DNA from: Desulfobacterales bacterium
Lineage (GTDB): Bacteria > Desulfobacterota > Desulfobacteria > Desulfobacterales > UBA5852
Direction: 5' to 3'
Assembly (NCBI GenBank): GCA_030066455.1
Contig: JASJBQ010000051.1
Span: forward strand, 1-20,493
Length of the DNA: 20,493 nucleotides
The notes beneath the pieces were generated by a model, which saw only the letters and a list, made by a program, of their open reading frames with translations, made no database searches and was not told where the DNA came from. The position numbers were made by a program, and so were the translations under genes. Positions 7,856 to 16,116 of the stretch are shown piece by piece (within the stretch, counting starts at the first letter, position 1; each line of letters begins with the position of its first letter).

Positions 7856-8281
7856 ATGCGATCTTCTCCTGGGACCCGACGGCTGCTGCTGACCGTGGGG
7901 CTGAGTGTCGTGCTGGTTTTGACGGTCCTCGCCGCCGGTGCGGCGGCTCAGAACGCCCCGTTCAGCGTCGAGCGCCTGGTGGTTGGCACCGATGTCGACC
8001 AGCGCGAGCCCGCGGGGGTCACCGACGTATTCCCGGCGGGGACGGAAACCGTCTTCTGCTTTCTGGAGGCCCGCGACATTACCCGGCCGGTCGAGGTTCA
8101 AATGGTCTGGTATTTCGACGACGAAGAGGTGGCCCGGGTGCCGCTGTCACTGGGCGCCGGTCCCCGCTGGCGGACTTTTGCCAGCAAAGAGATTGGAGAC
8201 CGCCAGGGCAACTGGAAAGTCTATCTGCAGGACGATGCCGACCAGGTGCTGGGCTCGGTCCAGTTCGTGGTTGAGCCATAA
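7856..8281 (+). CDS. Exported DUF2914 domain protein
   Basis: A 141-residue protein with a signal peptide: basic residues through R9, a hydrophobic core at 10-25, and a probable cleavage after AAGAAA, just before QNAP near 32. The mature part fits DUF2914: VFCFLEARDI (67-76), VQMVWYFDDEEVARVPLSLG (81-100), PRWRTFASKEI (103-113), GNWKVYL (118-124) and a final VQFVVEP. This is a small beta-sandwich of unknown function, often fused to or beside membrane or regulatory proteins. AAAGGAG at 7843-7849 with 6-nt spacing supports the start. The next gene, a membrane GGDEF protein, begins 8 nt after its stop without its own clear ribosome site, so the two are probably one operon, and the DUF2914 protein may act with the GGDEF protein at the periplasmic face. 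Confidence 0.82.
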   Translation: MRSSPGTRRLLLTVGLSVVLVLTVLAAGAAAQNAPFSVERLVVGTDVDQREPAGVTDVFPAGTETVFCFLEARDITRPVEVQMVWYFDDEEVARVPLSLGAGPRWRTFASKEIGDRQGNWKVYLQDDADQVLGSVQFVVEP

Positions 8282-8289
8282 CGGCCAAT

Positions 8290-9129
8290 ATGCGTGATTT
8301 GACCGAAGGGCAGCAGAAGCTGGTCATCCTGGTTATCGGAGCGACATCGGCTGGTGTGGTGGCCGTTCTGGACTACCTGGCCGGGAGCGCCTATTCGCTG
8401 GCGGCGGTCTATCTGCTGCCCCTGTACTTCGTGACGCTTCAGGCCGGACGCGGCCCGGGCCTGCTTCTCGCACTGTTCTGTGCGGGTTTTCAATGGACGG
8501 CCGACCATTACGCCGGGCCGCAACCGCGCGCGCTGGTCGAGGTCCTGTGGCGGTGTGGCTCGTGGGCGACCGTATACGTCCTGAGCGTCATTCTGCTGGC
8601 CCGCCTTCAACGGGCCCTTTCCCGCACCCGGGCGCTTTCCCTGACCGATTTCCTGACCGGCGCGCTGAACAGCCGGGCGCTCTACAACCTGGTGGAGAAC
8701 GAATACCTCAAGACCCAGCGCTACGGGCGCCCGATGACCCTGGCCTATATCGGGATTGATGCCTTCAAGGCGATCAACAACCGCCTGGGGCACACCGTGG
8801 GCGATACCCTATTGCGCAAAGTCGCACGGACCATGATGCGCTATCTGCGGGCCACGGACCGGGTGGCGCGTTTGGGCGGCGACGAATACGTCGTGCTGCT
8901 GCCCGAGACCGATCAGGATGCGGCCAAGGTGGTCATTCCCAAGATCCGCGACCGCCTCACCGAAGTGATGGCGGATAACGGCTGGCGGGTGACCTTCAGC
9001 GTCGGCGTGGTCACCTTTTTCTCGGCGCCCAGGACGCCGCGCGAGATGATCCGGGCTTCCGAGCGGTTGATGTGGGCGGTGAAAAAGGCGGGTAAGAACA
9101 GGATCCGCTATGCCTCATTCCACGGATAG
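8290..9129 (+). CDS. Membrane GGDEF domain protein (variant active site)
   Basis: A 279-residue protein. Residues 9-107 hold about four membrane segments (11-30, 34-50, 55-72, 88-105), a likely sensory module. Residues 115-277 are a GGDEF domain, the diguanylate cyclase fold that makes cyclic di-GMP from two GTP. The signature is GGDEY (196-200), a minor variant. The I-site for product inhibition is intact as RATD (187-190), five residues upstream. The segment usually reading DxDxFKxxND is GIDAFKAINN here: the first metal-binding Asp (Asp327 in PleD) is Gly155. DFLTGALNSRAL (120-131) matches the usual DxLTGxxNR entry. Activity may therefore be low, and the protein could work as a c-di-GMP sensor. 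It follows the DUF2914 gene by 8 nt. Confidence 0.9.
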   Translation: MRDLTEGQQKLVILVIGATSAGVVAVLDYLAGSAYSLAAVYLLPLYFVTLQAGRGPGLLLALFCAGFQWTADHYAGPQPRALVEVLWRCGSWATVYVLSVILLARLQRALSRTRALSLTDFLTGALNSRALYNLVENEYLKTQRYGRPMTLAYIGIDAFKAINNRLGHTVGDTLLRKVARTMMRYLRATDRVARLGGDEYVVLLPETDQDAAKVVIPKIRDRLTEVMADNGWRVTFSVGVVTFFSAPRTPREMIRASERLMWAVKKAGKNRIRYASFHG

Positions 9130-9241
9130 CCCGCCCGCAGAAGCGGTCTGGGCGGCTTCAACCCCGGCAACTTACTCCCGGCCCAATAACACGGCGCCCC
9201 TTTGGTGCCCGCAGCGCCGATGACGCCGACCAGGCCTCTGG

Positions 9242-10006
9242 TCAGCGCGGAGAAAAAACCCGGGCCATCAACCCCCCTGGCTTTCTGGACGCGGCCGGCC
9301 GCTCCTGCGGCCTGACGATGCGCAAACCCACCCGGGGACTGCGGCGCGTGGGGGCGCTCAGGCTGCGGATGGCGCAGCGGCAGTACCAGGCTTCGGAGCC
9401 CCAATCCCCGCCGCGCAGGCACCGGGCCACGCCCTTGCGCGGTCCGCGCGGGTTTTCACCGGGGCTGCGGGCGTAGTAGTTGCGGTCGAACCAGTCGGCG
9501 CACCATTCGTGCACGTTGCCGTGCATGTCGTAAAGCCCCCAGGCGTTGGGCGCCAACCGGCCGACGGGATGGGTGCGGCGGTCGCTGTTTCTTTGAAACC
9601 AGGCGTATTCCGGCAGTTTGGCTGTTTGCGGCCCGAAGCCGTAGGTACTCGTTGATCCGGCCCGGGCGGCGTACTCCCATTCGGCCTCGGTGGGCAGGCG
9701 GTATCCCGGGTTGTCTTCGCTGCTGTTCAGCCGCTCCAGGAACGCGGCCGCATCCTCGTAGGAAACCGTTTCCACCGGGTGCTCCCCCCCCTGGAATTCG
9801 CTCGGATTGTCACCCATGACCGCTTCCCATTGGGCTTGCGTTACCGGCGTGCGACCGATGTAGAAGGGGCGTTTGAACGCGACCTCGTGCTGCGGCAGTT
9901 CGTTTTCGTCGGCCTGCTCGGCATCCCAGTCCCCACCCATGAGAAATCTTCCGGCCGGTAGAAGGACGAGCTCCATGCCGATGCTGTTGGTGATTGATTC
10001 GACCAA
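9242..10006 (-). CDS. Formylglycine-generating-enzyme/sulfatase-modifying-factor family protein
   Basis: A 254-residue cytosolic-looking protein made of one FGE-sulfatase (SUMF1) fold. It has the entry segment GMELVLLPAGRFLMGG (10-25), YIGRTPVTQAQW (49-60), RLPTEAEWEYAARAG (103-117), DMHGNVHEWCADW (160-172) and RGGDWGSEAWYCRCAIR (198-214). Of the two Cys of true formylglycine-generating enzymes (Cys336/Cys341 in human), the first aligns with Ser204 and only C209 remains, so sulfatase maturation is unlikely; many family members serve other roles. No signal peptide is seen. The start is a TTG at 10006 with GGAG six nt upstream, fitting the family's NSIGMEL opening. The last 25 residues are an unconserved tail. 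It is the most downstream gene of the leftward block; its partner is unknown. Confidence 0.88.
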   Translation of the reverse strand: MVESITNSIGMELVLLPAGRFLMGGDWDAEQADENELPQHEVAFKRPFYIGRTPVTQAQWEAVMGDNPSEFQGGEHPVETVSYEDAAAFLERLNSSEDNPGYRLPTEAEWEYAARAGSTSTYGFGPQTAKLPEYAWFQRNSDRRTHPVGRLAPNAWGLYDMHGNVHEWCADWFDRNYYARSPGENPRGPRKGVARCLRGGDWGSEAWYCRCAIRSLSAPTRRSPRVGLRIVRPQERPAASRKPGGLMARVFSPR

Positions 10007-10148
10007 GGCATTCTCCTGGTATCCGTGGCAAACTAAACCCGGCGGTAATAGGTCTGTGGGCCTTCAGCGGATTTTACGGGCCGCTTCCCCCATTTGCAGT
10101 TCCGTGACGTTATCATCCGCGTCGCAGGCATGCCCGTCCTTGTAGACT

Positions 10149-10691
10149 TCACGCCCCTGATTGGCGGGGAAATAACCGGCGTTTAAAACCTGGCGCATCA
10201 AGTTCGAAGCGCTGCTCGGTGACCGTGGTACCCCATTGCGTGCCGTTCTGCTGGTGGATGAGCCTGAATCCCAGGGATTCGTAAAGGTGGCGCGCCGCAT
10301 CCAGGCCCTCGAAGGTCCAGAGAAAGACGCGAGCGTATTTCTTCTGCCGGCAGTAAGCGATGGCCGCTTCGAGCAGCTGCCGACCCGCCCCTTTGCCGCG
10401 CAGGGCTTCAGACACGATAAACCATCGCAGGTGGGCGCCCTCGGTGGCGGCGTGGATGCCGTCGATCACAACGGCCCCCTCGATCCGGCCGTTCTTCACC
10501 GCGCACCAGAGCCCGTCGCGCATTTCGTCGTAGCGCCGAAGAAACGCAGACAGTTCGGTGGCCACCTTGGCCTCGAAATAGAGGCCAAAATGCCAGTGCG
10601 CATGGTAGTAGCTGCCGTGGAGTTCGGCGATCCGGCCGATGCAGCCCGGAAGGTAGCCGGAGCGAAGCGTATATGTGATTGGTGGCGACAT
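10149..10691 (-). CDS. GNAT family N-acetyltransferase
   Basis: A 180-residue acetyl-CoA-dependent acetyltransferase. The acetyl-CoA loop is visible in HLRWFIVSEALRGKGAG (87-103; R98, G101, G103), followed by QLLEAAIAYCR. The later part FLWTFEGLDAARHLYESLGF (123-142) matches motif B. The N-terminal IGRIAELHGSYYHAHWHFG and the whole layout resemble the acetyltransferase half of MarR-GNAT fusion proteins, but no MarR domain is present. The residues after 165 look like an extra tail. There is no clear ribosome site before ATG 10691. A perfect TTGACA (10717-10722, minus strand) lies only 25 bp upstream of it, so the message may have a very short leader. The substrate cannot be told from sequence. 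Confidence 0.88.
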   Translation of the reverse strand: MSPPITYTLRSGYLPGCIGRIAELHGSYYHAHWHFGLYFEAKVATELSAFLRRYDEMRDGLWCAVKNGRIEGAVVIDGIHAATEGAHLRWFIVSEALRGKGAGRQLLEAAIAYCRQKKYARVFLWTFEGLDAARHLYESLGFRLIHQQNGTQWGTTVTEQRFELDAPGFKRRLFPRQSGA

Positions 10692-10805
10692 GGTATGCGG
10701 TCGTTTGGCAGCAGACTGTCAAGCCTGGGGTGTACCGTAACAGACTCATCCGGGGGATACAATGCCAGCCGCGCTTCAGCCAGCGCAATGCGGGCCTATC
10801 GGCCG

Positions 10806-12530
10806 TCACCAGATGGCGTCGAACATGGCGGCCAGCCTTCCGTCTGCGGCCATAAGGGCAGCGTAGGTTCCCGCTTCGGCCACCTTTCCATTTTCGAGAA
10901 TGACGATCCGGTCCAGTTCGGCTAGGCCCACCGGCCGGTGGGTGACGATAAGCAGGGTGCGTCCTTCGCTCAGTGCCCGGATCGTGCGGATAAGTGCTTG
11001 TTCGTTTTCCGCATCCAGACCTTCCGTGGGCTCGTCCAACAGCCAGATGGGGGCGTCACGCAGCACGGCCTGGGCCACGGCCAGCCGGCGGGCCTCGCCG
11101 CCCGAGATTAGCTGGCCGAGTTCCCCGGTCCAGGTGTCCAGCCCCTGTGGCAGCGCGGCGACGAAATCCTTGAGGCGGGCCTTGTCCAGGGCCGCCCAGA
11201 GATCCGGCTCCCGGGCTTCCGGCTTGGCCCAGAGCAGGTTTTCACGAATGCTGGCGTTGAACAGGTGGGCCTGCTGAGGAACGACGGCCAGGGCCTGTCG
11301 CAGCTGGGTCTCGGGCCATTGCTTGAGGTCCACGCCGCCGATCCGGATGCGCCCTTTCTCAGAATCGCCGAAGCGGCACAGCAGGTTGATGAGCGTCGAC
11401 TTGCCCGCACCGGTGGGGCCCATGACCGCCACATGCTCACCCGGCGCGACGCGCAAATCGAAATCCTCCAGCACCGGGGGTGCCTCCGGGTCGTAGCGGA
11501 AGGACACCTTTTCGAAGACGATCCCGGCATTATCGGGTGTGACGGGGGCGGATGGGAAGGAGACCGGTAGCGGCCGGTTGACGATCTCGTTCAGACGCCG
11601 GGCCGCCTGCCGGGTCTGTCCCAGATATTGGTAGGCGGCGGCCAGGGGCGCCACGGCCTCGAACGCCGCCAGGATTGCAAAGGTCATCAATGCCAGGTGG
11701 GCGCCGTCCAGCGTGCCCGTGGCCACCAGGTCGGCCCCGATGTAAAGCACGCTCCAGATGGCGCCGCCCGCGAGCAGGGTGGTGCCGGCCGCGCCGGCGC
11801 CGTTGATCCGACTCATGCGTTCCTGGCCCGCGACCAGCGCCCGATGGGCGGACCATATGCGCTCGATCTGGTGGCGGCCGGCGTCGAAAGCCAGGAGGTC
11901 GGCCATGCCCTGCAGGGCTTCCACGAGATGGGTGCGCAGCCGGCTGCTGTGGTGCGTGAGGCTGCGGCCGGTGTCCGCCCCCCAGCGTTGAGTGCCGGCC
12001 GGCACCGCCAGGCCGGCGGCCACCAGGAAAACGAGCAGCGCGCCGGCTGCGGCCGGCGAATAGGCGGCCAGCAGGAGAGGAACGGCGATCGTGACGGCAC
12101 CCGCTACGATCGAGGGCGTCATCACCCGGATAAAGAGGTTGTCCAGGGCATCGACATCGGCGACGATGCGGTTTAAAAGATCACCCTGGCGAAAGCCGGC
12201 CAGCCCGGAAGGGGCCAGCGGCACGATCCGGGCGTACACCCAGGTGCGCAGAGAGGTCAGAATCCTGAACGTGGTGTTGTGGTTGACGACGCGTTCGCCG
12301 TAGCGGGCCAGGGTGCGCAGGATGGCGAAAAAGCGGACGGCCACGCTGGGGTGCAGCATGTTGAATGCATGGGCCGTCACCGGGGTGAGGCCCGCAAAGG
12401 CGGCGGCCGCGATGAACCAGCCGGACACGGCCAGAAGACCCACCACGGCGCCGGCGGCCGCCACGGCCGGCAGCAGGCCGATGAACATCCCGGCCCGGTG
12501 GGGCTTGAGCAGGTGCAGAAAAGGACGCAT
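10806..12530 (-). CDS. cydC: Heterodimeric thiol exporter ABC subunit CydC
   Basis: A 574-residue half-transporter: six membrane segments in the first 310 residues, then a nucleotide-binding domain. Walker A is GPTGAGKST (371-379), the signature is ISGGE (475-479), Walker B is WLLDEP (496-501), and the switch His lies in VTHRP. With CydD it exports glutathione or cysteine to the periplasm, needed for assembly of cytochrome bd and c-type cytochromes. The N-terminus MRPFLHLLKPHR and SGWFIAAAAFAGL are typical of CydC. ATG 12530 is preferred; a TTG at 12551 is in frame but overlaps the end of cydD. The cydD stop (12544-12546) is 13 bp upstream of the ATG, so the two genes are one unit. The cyd context makes the assignment firm. 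Confidence 0.93.
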   Translation of the reverse strand: MRPFLHLLKPHRAGMFIGLLPAVAAAGAVVGLLAVSGWFIAAAAFAGLTPVTAHAFNMLHPSVAVRFFAILRTLARYGERVVNHNTTFRILTSLRTWVYARIVPLAPSGLAGFRQGDLLNRIVADVDALDNLFIRVMTPSIVAGAVTIAVPLLLAAYSPAAAGALLVFLVAAGLAVPAGTQRWGADTGRSLTHHSSRLRTHLVEALQGMADLLAFDAGRHQIERIWSAHRALVAGQERMSRINGAGAAGTTLLAGGAIWSVLYIGADLVATGTLDGAHLALMTFAILAAFEAVAPLAAAYQYLGQTRQAARRLNEIVNRPLPVSFPSAPVTPDNAGIVFEKVSFRYDPEAPPVLEDFDLRVAPGEHVAVMGPTGAGKSTLINLLCRFGDSEKGRIRIGGVDLKQWPETQLRQALAVVPQQAHLFNASIRENLLWAKPEAREPDLWAALDKARLKDFVAALPQGLDTWTGELGQLISGGEARRLAVAQAVLRDAPIWLLDEPTEGLDAENEQALIRTIRALSEGRTLLIVTHRPVGLAELDRIVILENGKVAEAGTYAALMAADGRLAAMFDAIW

Positions 12531-12543
12531 TGACTGGTTTCCG

Positions 12544-14337
12544 TCAGGCAAGATCGAAGGTCCTTTCCGTGCGGGCGATCATGGCATACAGACGGCCGCG
12601 GGCGGCCAACAATTCATCGTAGCGGCCTGCCTCGACGATTTGCCCCCCGTTTATCACCAGCACGCGGTCGGCCGCCCGGATGCTGGCCAGGCGGTGGCTT
12701 ACCGTGAGCACCGTCCGATTGCGGCACAGGGCTTGTAGGGCTTCCAGTACCAGCTGCTCGTTTTGCAGGTCCAGGCCGGCCGTGGGTTCGTCCAGGAGCA
12801 GCAGGGGGGCGTCCTTCAGGAAGGCCCGGGCCAGGGCCACCCGCTGGGCCTGGCCGCGCGAGAGATTACTGGCCATCTCGCCGATGCGGGTGTCCAGCCC
12901 GTCCGGCAGCCGGCGGCTGAATTCCGTGACGCGGGCCGTCCGGGCGGCGGCCTCGACGGCATCGTCGCCCGCCCGGGGGCGGCCCAGGCGGATGTTCTCC
13001 CGCAGCGTGCCGTGAAACAGGGCCGGCTGCTGACCGATCCAGGCCAGCTGCCGGCGCCAAGCCTCGATGTCCAGCCCGGCGAGGGACCGGCCGCCAACCA
13101 GGATCTCGCCGCCGTCCGGCTGCTCAAATCCGAGAAGCAGGTTGAGAATCGTGGTTTTACCGGCACCGCTGGGGCCGACGAGAGCGACCTGTTCGCCGGG
13201 GCGCAGTGTGAAATCAACCCCCGCGAGCACATTTTTTCCCCGGGCCTCAAACTCCAGCCGGACGTCGCGAAACTGGATTTCCACTGGCGGCGTCAATTCT
13301 CTGGGCGCCTCGGTCGGCAGGGTCGCCGGCGGCGGCCAATCCAGCACCTTGAGAATTTCTTCGGCGGCCCCGGCCGCCTCGGCCCGGGCATGGTAGTGGG
13401 TGCCCAGTTCGCGCAGGGGGAAAAAATAGTCCGGCGCCAGTATCAGGATGAACAGGCCGTCGGCCAGGCTGAGCGGGGTCCCGTAGGTGCCGAAATTGAG
13501 ATAACCCAGGTAGGAGGTGCCCAGATAGACCGCCACCAGCGCGATGGACACCGAGCTGAAAAATTCGAGGACGGCCGAGGAGAGGAAGGCCACCCGCAGC
13601 ACCTGCATGGTGTGACGGCGGTAGTCTTCGGAAACGGCGGCCACCTTGGCGGTTGCGTCCCGGCCGCGGTCGAAGCGTCGCAGGCTGGGCAAACCCCGCA
13701 GCAGGTCCAGAAACTGGGCGCTCAGGCGCGAGAGGGCCTGGAAATTCTTCTGGCTGATGCTCTCGGCCCCCATCCCCACGAGAATCATGAAAAGCGGGAT
13801 CAGCGGTGCGGTGAACAGGAGGATGGCACCGGCGGTCCAGCTGATGGGAAAGACGGCGACAAGGATGGCCGACGGTACCAGGACGGCCAGCACCAACTGC
13901 GGGAGGTAGAAAGCGTAAAAGTTATGCAGCGCCTCCACCTGCTCCATGACGCTGCTTGACAACGCCCCGCCGGCATGCTTGCGGGTCAGGCCGGGCCCGG
14001 CGCTGAACAGCCGCTCCACCAGCGCGCGCCGGATGGCGCTGCGGACCCGGGCGCCGGCCTTGAATCCGGCGACCTCGCGCCCCCAGGCCAGAAGCGCGCG
14101 CAGGCCGACCACGGCGATCAGCATCCCGAAACGGCTGCCCAACTGGGCGCGGGGCATGCCCGCAATAAAGACACCGTGGATGATGCCTGCCACCAGGGCG
14201 GCCTGGACGATCAGCAGGAGCCCGGCCGCCACCCCCTGGGCAGCCGTGAGCGCCACCCAGCCGCGGGCGTGGCCGGCCTGCTGGAAGAGCCAGCGCCGGG
14301 CGGTTTTGCTGCTATGCGCGGGTTCGGTGTCCATCAT
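12544..14337 (-). CDS. cydD: Heterodimeric thiol exporter ABC subunit CydD
   Basis: A 597-residue ABC half-transporter with a membrane domain (about 25-320) and an ATPase domain. Walker A is GPSGAGKTT (388-396), the signature is LSRGQ (492-496) where LSGGQ is usual, Walker B is LLLLDEP (512-518), and the switch His is in VSHRL. The membrane region carries CydD-type segments such as SSSVMEQVEALHNFYAFYLPQ-like residues (126-147) and APDYFFPLRELG (301-312). It pairs with CydC to export cysteine or glutathione. The frame is open upstream to 14394, but a good sigma70-type promoter occupies 14366-14394, so the real start should be ATG 14337 (or the next ATG at 14334), about 22 nt after the predicted transcript start. 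No strong ribosome site precedes it. It is divergent from cydA. Confidence 0.93.
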   Translation of the reverse strand: MMDTEPAHSSKTARRWLFQQAGHARGWVALTAAQGVAAGLLLIVQAALVAGIIHGVFIAGMPRAQLGSRFGMLIAVVGLRALLAWGREVAGFKAGARVRSAIRRALVERLFSAGPGLTRKHAGGALSSSVMEQVEALHNFYAFYLPQLVLAVLVPSAILVAVFPISWTAGAILLFTAPLIPLFMILVGMGAESISQKNFQALSRLSAQFLDLLRGLPSLRRFDRGRDATAKVAAVSEDYRRHTMQVLRVAFLSSAVLEFFSSVSIALVAVYLGTSYLGYLNFGTYGTPLSLADGLFILILAPDYFFPLRELGTHYHARAEAAGAAEEILKVLDWPPPATLPTEAPRELTPPVEIQFRDVRLEFEARGKNVLAGVDFTLRPGEQVALVGPSGAGKTTILNLLLGFEQPDGGEILVGGRSLAGLDIEAWRRQLAWIGQQPALFHGTLRENIRLGRPRAGDDAVEAAARTARVTEFSRRLPDGLDTRIGEMASNLSRGQAQRVALARAFLKDAPLLLLDEPTAGLDLQNEQLVLEALQALCRNRTVLTVSHRLASIRAADRVLVINGGQIVEAGRYDELLAARGRLYAMIARTERTFDLA

Positions 14338-14365
14338 GAAACCATTTGACAGTCGTAAAACGGTT

Positions 14366-14394
14366 ATAATAGAGATCTTTCGTTGAAATGTCAT
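14366..14394 (-). promoter_or_regulatory. Predicted cydDC promoter
   Basis: On the minus strand a -35 box ATGACA (14389-14394, five of six to TTGACA) and a -10 box TATTAT (14366-14371, five of six to TATAAT) are separated by exactly 17 bp. Transcription would begin near 14359, leaving about 22 nt before ATG 14337. On the plus strand the same bases contain TATAAT (14365-14370), so a divergent cydA promoter may overlap it, but no good plus-strand -35 box is present at 17 bp. Confidence 0.6.
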
Positions 14395-14397
14395 CCC

Positions 14398-14471
14398 GGC
14401 CCTGAAAATCCAGCTGGCCCCGGCTTCTGCCGCCTACGCCGCCCGCGGCGGTCGCCCGCGGTTTTCAGGCC
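14398..14471 (+). promoter_or_regulatory. Structured leader upstream of cydA
   Basis: CCTGAAAA (14401-14408) and TTTTCAGG (14462-14469) are inverted 8-bp arms flanked on both sides by GGC/GCC. Inside them CCGCC (14439-14443) and GGCGG (14447-14451) form a tight GC hairpin. The structure would lie in the untranslated leader if cydA is transcribed from the TATAAT at 14365-14370, and ends 30 nt before the AAGGAG site. It may be a regulatory fold or a protein-binding region. No Fnr, ArcA or Rex consensus site was recognised. Confidence 0.3.
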
Positions 14472-14514
14472 ATCGCCTTCATGAATGCTTCGGCAGCCCA
14501 CAAGGAGTTCGCCC

Positions 14515-16077
14515 ATGCTACCGAGTGACACATTGATCGAGCTGTCGCGCTGGCAGTTCGCCCTGACGGCCATGTATCACTTCCTTTTCGTCCCCCTCAC
14601 CCTGGGGCTTTCCTGGATTCTGTTCATCATGGAATCGGTCTACGTGATGACCGGCAAGGTCATTTATCGCGACATGACGAAATTCTGGGGCAAGCTCTTC
14701 GGGATCAATTTCGCGTTAGGGGTAACCACCGGCCTGACCATGGAATTCCAGTTCGGTACCAACTGGGCCTACTACTCCCACTACGTGGGCGACATCTTCG
14801 GCGCCCCCCTGGCCATTGAAGGCCTCATGGCCTTTTTCCTGGAATCGACCTTCGTGGGGCTTTTTTTCTTTGGCTGGGAGCGGCTCAGCAAGCGGGCCCA
14901 TCTGACAGTGACCTTTCTGGTGGCCCTGGGCTCCAATCTGTCCGCCCTGTGGATCCTGGTGGCCAACGGCTGGATGGGTTTTCCGGCGGGCGCCGAATTC
15001 AACTACGAAACCATGCGCATGGAGCTGACCAGTTTTACCGAGTTGTTCTTCAACCCGGTGGCCCAGGTGAAATTCGTACACACGGTCGGATCGGGCTATG
15101 TCGCCGCCACCATGTTCGTACTGGCGGTGAGTTCCTACTACCTGTTGCGTGGCCGCGACCTGGCCTTTGCCCGGCGTTCGTTTGCCGTGGCCACGGGTTT
15201 CGGACTGGCCTCGATTCTCTCGGTCATCGTGCTGGGAGATGAGAGCGGTGTCGTCACCGGCCAGGTCCAGAAGGTCAAACTGGCGGCCATGGAGGCCCAC
15301 TGGGAAACCGACGAGGCGCCAAGTTCACTGACCGTTTTCGGCTTCCCCAACCAGGAAAGGCAGGAAACCGACATGGCAATCAAGGTCCCCTGGGTGGGCG
15401 GGCTGATTATCACCCGTTCGATCGATACGCCGATCCCGGGGATCAAGGACCTGATCGCCGAAAACGAAGTGCGCGTGCGCAACGGTATGCAAGCCTACGG
15501 CCTGCTGGAAAAGCTGCGGGCGGGCGAGCGCTCCGAGACCGTGGTGCAGGCCTTCGAGGCCAAGAAAGCGGATCTGGGCTACGGTCTGCTGCTCAAGCGC
15601 TACACGCCCAAGGTGGTGGACGCCACCGACGAGCAGATCCGCCAGGCCGCCAATGATACCATCCCCCGGGTGGCCCCCATGTATTGGGCTTTCCGCATCA
15701 TGGTGGGGCTGGGTTTCGCCATGCTGGCCCTGATCGCGGTGGCCTTCTACTACTGCTGCACCCGCGTGTTCGAGCAGAAGAGGTGGCTGCTGAAGACACT
15801 GGTCGTGGCCTTGCCGGCCCCCTGGATCGCGATTCAGATGGGGTGGTTCGTGGCTGAATACGGGCGACAGCCCTGGACCATCGGTGACGTGCTGCCGACC
15901 TTTCTGTCCACCTCGATGCTGACGGTCGGCGACCTGATCGGCAGCATCGCCGGTTTCATGGTCCTGTATACGCTGCTGCTGGTGGTGGAAGTCTATCTGA
16001 TGGTGAAATTCGTCCGGATCGGGCCCAGCAGCCTGCATACCGGCCGTTATCATTTCGAACACGAAGTCGCCGCCTGA
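14515..16077 (+). CDS. cydA: Cytochrome bd ubiquinol oxidase subunit I
   Basis: A 520-residue membrane subunit carrying the three hemes and the quinol site of cytochrome bd, which reduces O2 to water. Heme ligands are H22 (TAMYHF), H189 (VKFVHT) and M396 (FRIMVG), each three residues on from E. coli His19, His186 and Met393. K255 and E260 of the Q-loop ([13 protein letters not shown]) match the E. coli quinol residues Lys252 and Glu257, and a long E. coli-type Q-loop follows (about 250-385). [11 protein letters not shown] and [13 protein letters not shown] near the end are near-identical to E. coli. AAGGAG (14502-14507) fixes the start at 14515; an in-frame ATG at 14485 adds ten unconserved residues. 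cydB follows 39 bp later. This is one of the most conserved genes of the window. Confidence 0.97.
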   Translation: MLPSDTLIELSRWQFALTAMYHFLFVPLTLGLSWILFIMESVYVMTGKVIYRDMTKFWGKLFGINFALGVTTGLTMEFQFGTNWAYYSHYVGDIFGAPLAIEGLMAFFLESTFVGLFFFGWERLSKRAHLTVTFLVALGSNLSALWILVANGWMGFPAGAEFNYETMRMELTSFTELFFNPVAQVKFVHTVGSGYVAATMFVLAVSSYYLLRGRDLAFARRSFAVATGFGLASILSVIVLGDESGVVTGQVQKVKLAAMEAHWETDEAPSSLTVFGFPNQERQETDMAIKVPWVGGLIITRSIDTPIPGIKDLIAENEVRVRNGMQAYGLLEKLRAGERSETVVQAFEAKKADLGYGLLLKRYTPKVVDATDEQIRQAANDTIPRVAPMYWAFRIMVGLGFAMLALIAVAFYYCCTRVFEQKRWLLKTLVVALPAPWIAIQMGWFVAEYGRQPWTIGDVLPTFLSTSMLTVGDLIGSIAGFMVLYTLLLVVEVYLMVKFVRIGPSSLHTGRYHFEHEVAA

Positions 16078-16116
16078 TGTCGGGCGCGTCAAAGTACAGG
16101 TAAGGAGAGCGGTGCC

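Noticed and set aside
9228..9243. GACCAG-GCCT-CTGGTC hairpin between the GGDEF and FGE-like genes
   Set aside because: A perfect 6-bp stem between convergent genes, but without a T-run on either strand and overlapping the FGE-like stop. Too short to call a bidirectional terminator.
10064..10198. Small minus-strand frame (44 residues, MRQVLNAG...) after the GNAT gene
   Set aside because: The part beyond the GNAT stop reads rather like protein (KDGHACDADDNVTELQ), but it overlaps the GNAT tail, has no ribosome site and no family I know. Not supported enough to call a gene.
12763..13959. 398-codon plus-strand frame inside cydD
   Set aside because: It lies wholly opposite cydD, has a Gly/Gln/Arg-rich composition and no recognisable domain. 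Shadow frame.
14346..14370. Plus-strand TTGACA and TATAAT upstream of cydA
   Set aside because: Both hexamers are perfect, but the spacer is only 13 bp, too short for a sigma70 promoter. The TATAAT alone is kept as a possible -10.
14338..14394. N-terminal extension of cydD to ATG 14394
   Set aside because: The added 19 residues overlap a well-formed promoter and have no CydD-like sequence; the later ATG pair is preferred.
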